Below, in pieces: positions 24,642 to 26,999 of a stretch of 26,999 nt of DNA. The position numbers and the translations under genes are program-made. The stretch is taken from positions 1 to 26,999 of the forward strand of contig SDZP01000007.1 in NCBI GenBank assembly GCA_004144935.1, in the 5' to 3' direction. Origin of the DNA: Caulobacteraceae bacterium (GTDB taxonomy: Bacteria > Pseudomonadota > Alphaproteobacteria > Caulobacterales > Caulobacteraceae). The notes under the pieces were generated by a model, which was not told the origin of the DNA, searched no databases, and saw nothing but the letters and a program-made list of their open reading frames with translations. The first letter of the stretch is position 1, and each line of letters starts with the position of its first letter.

Positions 24642-25904
24642 ATGACCCGCCGAGACATTCTCGCCACCGCCGCGGCGACCGCCGCCGCCGGCGCCTTTTC
24701 AGCCCGGGCGTCCGAACCCGCGCGACATCAACAGATCGTCGAGCTGCGCCAGTACGCGATGCGGCCGGGCCGCCGCGATGCCTTGATCAGCCTGTTCGAG
24801 GACCGGTTCGTCGAAAGCCAGGAGGCGCTGGGCTCGACGGTGCTGGGGACCTTCCGCGACCTCGACGATCCGGATCGCTTCGTCTGGCTGCGCGGCTTCG
24901 AGAGCCCGCAGGGCCGCCACGACGCCCTCGACGGCTTCTATACCGGCCCCGTCTGGCAGGCGAACCGTGCCGCCGCCAACGCCGCCATCGCCGATTCCGA
25001 CAACGTCCTGCAGCTGAGCCCGATCGGCGCCGGGTTCGACCTCGCCGGCCTCAGCCGCGCCCCTGTCGGCTCCCAAGCGCGCTCGACCGCCGTCATCACC
25101 GCCACTCTCTGCCCTATCGCCCGGGGTCAGGAGGCCGCCTTCGCCGAGGCCTTCGCCCGCGACGTCGCCCCGGCCCTGGCCGCCGCCGGCGCCCCCGTGC
25201 TGGCGTCGTTCGCCACCGATCCGGGGCCCAACAGCTATCCCCGCCTGCCGGTCCGCCAGGACCTCAGCGTCTTCGTCTGGTTCCAGGCCTTCGACAGCGA
25301 GCCGGCGCAGGCCCTGTTCGCCGCCGGCCCCGGGGCCGCCTTCCAGCGCAGCCTCACCCCGCGCCTGACCGGACCCATCACGGTCCAGCGGCTGTCCCCC
25401 ACGGCCCGCTCGCTCATCCAGGGCCCCGTCCCGGCCACCGACGGGCGCAAGGACTTCGACTTCCTGATCGGCTCCTGGAGGGTGAAGCACCGGCGGCTGA
25501 AGGCGCGCCTCGCCGGCTCCACCGACTGGGTCCCGTTCGAGGGCTGGTGCCAGTGCCGCAAGACCATGGGCGGCCTCGGCAACGTCGACGACAACGTCCT
25601 GAACATTCCGGGCGGCGCCTATGGCGCGGTCGGCGTGCGCCGCTTCGATGCGAAGCTGAACCGCTGGTCGATCTGGTGGCTCGACGCCCGCTACCCCGAC
25701 ATCGACACGCCGGTGCACGGCGGCTTCAGGGACGGGGTGGGGACCTTTATCGGGGAGGACAGCTTGGAGGGCCGGCCCATCCTCGTCCGCTTCACCTGGT
25801 CGAAGATCACGCCGAGCACCGCCCACTGGAGCCAGGCCTTCTCGCCAGACGGCGGCGCGACCTGGGAGGTCAACTGGGACATGGATTTCGAGCGGGTGAC
25901 GTGA
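24642..25904 (+). CDS. Tat-exported NIPSNAP-like / DUF1579-like two-domain protein
   Basis: The 420-residue product begins MTRRDILATAAATAAAGAFSARA, a twin-arginine (Tat) signal peptide cleaved about residue 23. Residues ~28-130 resemble a NIPSNAP/ferredoxin-like dimeric barrel (VELRQYAMRPGRRDALISLF, and LRGFESPQGRHDALDGFYTG), and a second barrel-like half follows to about 265. Residues ~275-418 resemble DUF1579-type beta-rich domains (FDFLIGSWRVKHRRL, FEGWCQCRKTMGGLGNVDDN, WSIWWLDARYP). Neither has an assigned reaction, so it may be a periplasmic monooxygenase-like or lipid-binding protein. GGAAGG six bases before ATG 24642 is a strong ribosome site. The gene is divergent from the WYL regulator with a shared dyad operator, suggesting ligand-induced expression. 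Confidence 0.72.
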   Translation: MTRRDILATAAATAAAGAFSARASEPARHQQIVELRQYAMRPGRRDALISLFEDRFVESQEALGSTVLGTFRDLDDPDRFVWLRGFESPQGRHDALDGFYTGPVWQANRAAANAAIADSDNVLQLSPIGAGFDLAGLSRAPVGSQARSTAVITATLCPIARGQEAAFAEAFARDVAPALAAAGAPVLASFATDPGPNSYPRLPVRQDLSVFVWFQAFDSEPAQALFAAGPGAAFQRSLTPRLTGPITVQRLSPTARSLIQGPVPATDGRKDFDFLIGSWRVKHRRLKARLAGSTDWVPFEGWCQCRKTMGGLGNVDDNVLNIPGGAYGAVGVRRFDAKLNRWSIWWLDARYPDIDTPVHGGFRDGVGTFIGEDSLEGRPILVRFTWSKITPSTAHWSQAFSPDGGATWEVNWDMDFERVT

Positions 25905-25951
25905 GCGAAACCCCGGGGGCTTGTAGCCCTCCCCGGCCGAAACCATCTCCC

Positions 25952-25976
25952 CTCCACCGGGTTCAGCCCGGTGGAG
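25952..25976 (+). promoter_or_regulatory. Hairpin that buries the trxC ribosome binding site
   Basis: CTCCACCGGG-ttcag-CCCGGTGGAG is a perfect 10-bp stem with a 5-base loop. The GGAG at 25973-25976, the Shine-Dalgarno sequence of trxC (ATG at 25983), is the last part of the 3' arm and pairs with CTCC. There is no T-run after it, so it is a poor terminator. Formed in the mRNA it would block ribosome binding. Confidence 0.7.
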
Positions 25977-25982
25977 CTTCTC

Positions 25983-26441
25983 ATGACCGATACCGCCGCC
26001 GCCGCCGACACCCTCGTCATCGCCTGCCCGGTCGATGGCGCACTCAACCGCGTGCCGCGAAGCAGGCTCGGCGCCGGCCCCAAATGCGGCGTCTGCAAGA
26101 ACCCCCTGTTCGCCGGCAAGCCGGTCGAGCTGACCGCCGACAACTTCGATCGCCACGCCAGGGCCTCCGACCTGCCCCTGCTGGTCGATTTCTGGGCCGC
26201 CTGGTGCGGTCCCTGCCAGGCCATGGCCCCGGCCTTCGCCAGGGCCGCCGGCCAGCTCGAGCCGACCCTCCGCCTCGGCAAGCTGGACACCGAGGCGCAG
26301 CAGGCCATCGCCGCCCGCTATAACATCCGCTCCATCCCGACGATGATCCTGCTCCACAAGGGCCGCGAGATCGCCCGCACCAGCGGGGCCCTGCCGGCCG
26401 AGGCCATCCTCCAGTGGGCAAGGGCCAACATCCCGCGCTAG
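25983..26441 (+). CDS. trxC: Thioredoxin 2 (zinc-type thioredoxin)
   Basis: The 152-residue cytoplasmic protein has an N-terminal zinc-ribbon-like segment and a thioredoxin fold with active site DFWAAWCGPCQAMAP (C75, C78) and the cis-Pro in IRSIPTMIL. This layout is that of TrxC, a disulfide reductase linked to oxidative stress. In E. coli TrxC the zinc is held by two CxxC pairs; here the second pair is intact (KCGVC, C35 and C38) but the first reads ACPVD (C15, D18), so one ligand is Asp. ATG 25983 is preceded by GGAG, which lies inside a stable hairpin. It starts 78 bases after the NIPSNAP-like gene and 9 bases before a VOC gene. Confidence 0.93.
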   Translation: MTDTAAAADTLVIACPVDGALNRVPRSRLGAGPKCGVCKNPLFAGKPVELTADNFDRHARASDLPLLVDFWAAWCGPCQAMAPAFARAAGQLEPTLRLGKLDTEAQQAIAARYNIRSIPTMILLHKGREIARTSGALPAEAILQWARANIPR

Positions 26442-26450
26442 GCTGGTCGC

Positions 26451-26840
26451 ATGACCACCCTGCATCCCTTCCTGATGTTCGAGGGCCGCGCCGAAGAGGC
26501 CATGAACTTCTACGCCGGCCTGTTCCCGGACGCCTCGATCGACGAGATCAATCGCTGGCCGGACGGCGGTCCCAACGCCGGCAAGATCATGACCGCCCGC
26601 TTCACCCTGGCCGGCCAGACGTTCATGGCCAACGACAGCCCGGTGAACCACGCCTTTGCCTTTACACCCTCGATCAGCTTCTTCGTCACCGTCGACGACG
26701 AGGCGCAACTGGAGGCGCTGGCGGCGGAACTGGGCCGTGACGGCCAGGTGCTGATGCCGCCGGGCGCTTACGGCTTCTCGCGGCGCTTCACCTGGGTCAA
26801 CGACCGCTTCGGCATCTCCTGGCAGCTCAACCTGCCCTGA
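26451..26840 (+). CDS. PhnB-like VOC/glyoxalase-fold protein
   Basis: The 129-residue product matches the PhnB/3-demethylubiquinone methyltransferase-like subgroup of the vicinal oxygen chelate fold: PFLMFEGRAEEAMNFYAGLF (residues 6-25), TLAGQTFMANDSP (52-64), ISFFVTVDDEAQLEAL, and the C-terminal FTWVNDRFGISWQLNLP. Proteins of this group rarely have a proven reaction; several lack complete metal ligands. It begins 9 bases after the trxC stop, so it is probably co-transcribed with it. No clear ribosome site precedes ATG 26451 apart from GGCTGG. Function beyond the fold is unknown. Confidence 0.88.
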   Translation: MTTLHPFLMFEGRAEEAMNFYAGLFPDASIDEINRWPDGGPNAGKIMTARFTLAGQTFMANDSPVNHAFAFTPSISFFVTVDDEAQLEALAAELGRDGQVLMPPGAYGFSRRFTWVNDRFGISWQLNLP

Positions 26841-26911
26841 GAGCTCGATTGGGCGTTGACGGAACGGCGCCCCGGTGGTGCGCGTACTCCTTGACGACCT
26901 CGAGGACGCCT

Positions 26912-26999
26912 ATGACCGCCGAAACCGTCGACAAGGCCGAACCCCAGCTGCTGCGCGCCATCGGGCCGGTGCAGATGATGCTCTACGGAGCCGGCAGCA
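26912..26999 (+). CDS. Amino-acid permease, N-terminal fragment (truncated by window edge)
   Basis: Only the first 29 codons are in the window. ATG 26912 has GAGGA five bases upstream, a strong ribosome site. The visible sequence MTAETVDKAEPQLLRAIGPV followed by QMMLYGAGS matches the start of APC-superfamily permeases, in which a short cytoplasmic N-terminus leads to an xxLYGxGxxxGAGIY motif in the first membrane helix. It is probably an inner-membrane amino acid/proton symporter. The call rests on this short motif alone. Confidence 0.6.
   Translation, partial: MTAETVDKAEPQLLRAIGPVQMMLYGAGS

Noticed and set aside
24699..26708. Minus-strand 669-codon frame opposite the NIPSNAP-like, trxC and VOC genes
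   Set aside because: Composition is Gly/Arg/Ala-rich without motifs, while all three opposing genes have recognisable domains.

Overview
The window looks like chromosomal DNA from an alphaproteobacterium of the Caulobacteraceae (Phenylobacterium or Caulobacter-like). This is inferred from very high GC, genes packed on both strands, the protein families present (954-residue TonB-dependent receptor, stand-alone receiver with a basic tail, AlkK-like acyl-CoA synthetase, aroC beside pdxH and a small J-protein), sigma73-like promoters (TTGACG/GCTANAWC type) and an alphaproteobacterial LexA box (GAAC-N7-GAAC). No phage, transposase, integrase or CRISPR array was seen; the content is mostly housekeeping.

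Layout. 1-1291 (+): the end of an ATP-grasp protein, overlapping by ATGA a metallo-beta-lactamase-fold hydrolase. 1295-6748 (-): an acyl-CoA synthetase fused through a ~300-residue linker to a membrane DUF1499-like module, a small exported PDZ protein, and an APH-like/P-loop kinase fusion. 6854-10039: a TetR regulator (+), pdxH (-), a minimal J-domain protein (+) and aroC (+). 10301-10585 (+): a 94-residue protein of unknown function directly behind a perfect LexA-type operator. 10656-11774 (+): an L-2-hydroxyglutarate-dehydrogenase-like flavoprotein. It converges, across a ~130 bp REP-like palindromic repeat, on a minus-strand run of a glycosyltransferase, an asparagine-synthetase-type amidotransferase and a PQQ-type sugar dehydrogenase lipoprotein (15956-11966). 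16103-16179 (+): tRNA-Met(CAT) with a clear promoter. 16205-17719 (-): a CBS/pseudo-kinase/receiver protein. 17907-20771 (-): the TonB-dependent receptor with its terminator and a candidate promoter. 21189-22227 (+): queE and queD. 22228-24555 (-): a receiver protein, pirin and a WYL-type regulator. 24642-26999 (+): a Tat-exported NIPSNAP-like two-domain protein, trxC, a PhnB-like VOC protein and the start of an amino-acid permease.

Functional links. queE and queD act in sequence in 7-deazaguanine (queuosine) synthesis. The glycosyltransferase and asnB-like gene overlap by one base and probably serve one envelope-sugar or amidation task. The WYL regulator is divergent from the NIPSNAP-like gene across a perfect 7-5-7 dyad, which suggests autoregulation and control of that neighbour. 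The most unusual items are the synthetase-DUF1499 fusion, the SOS-box-controlled small protein, a hairpin that buries the trxC ribosome binding site, the kinase-dead CBS/receiver protein, and a QueD without the family's usual catalytic cysteine. All assignments come from reading motifs by eye; no database search was possible.
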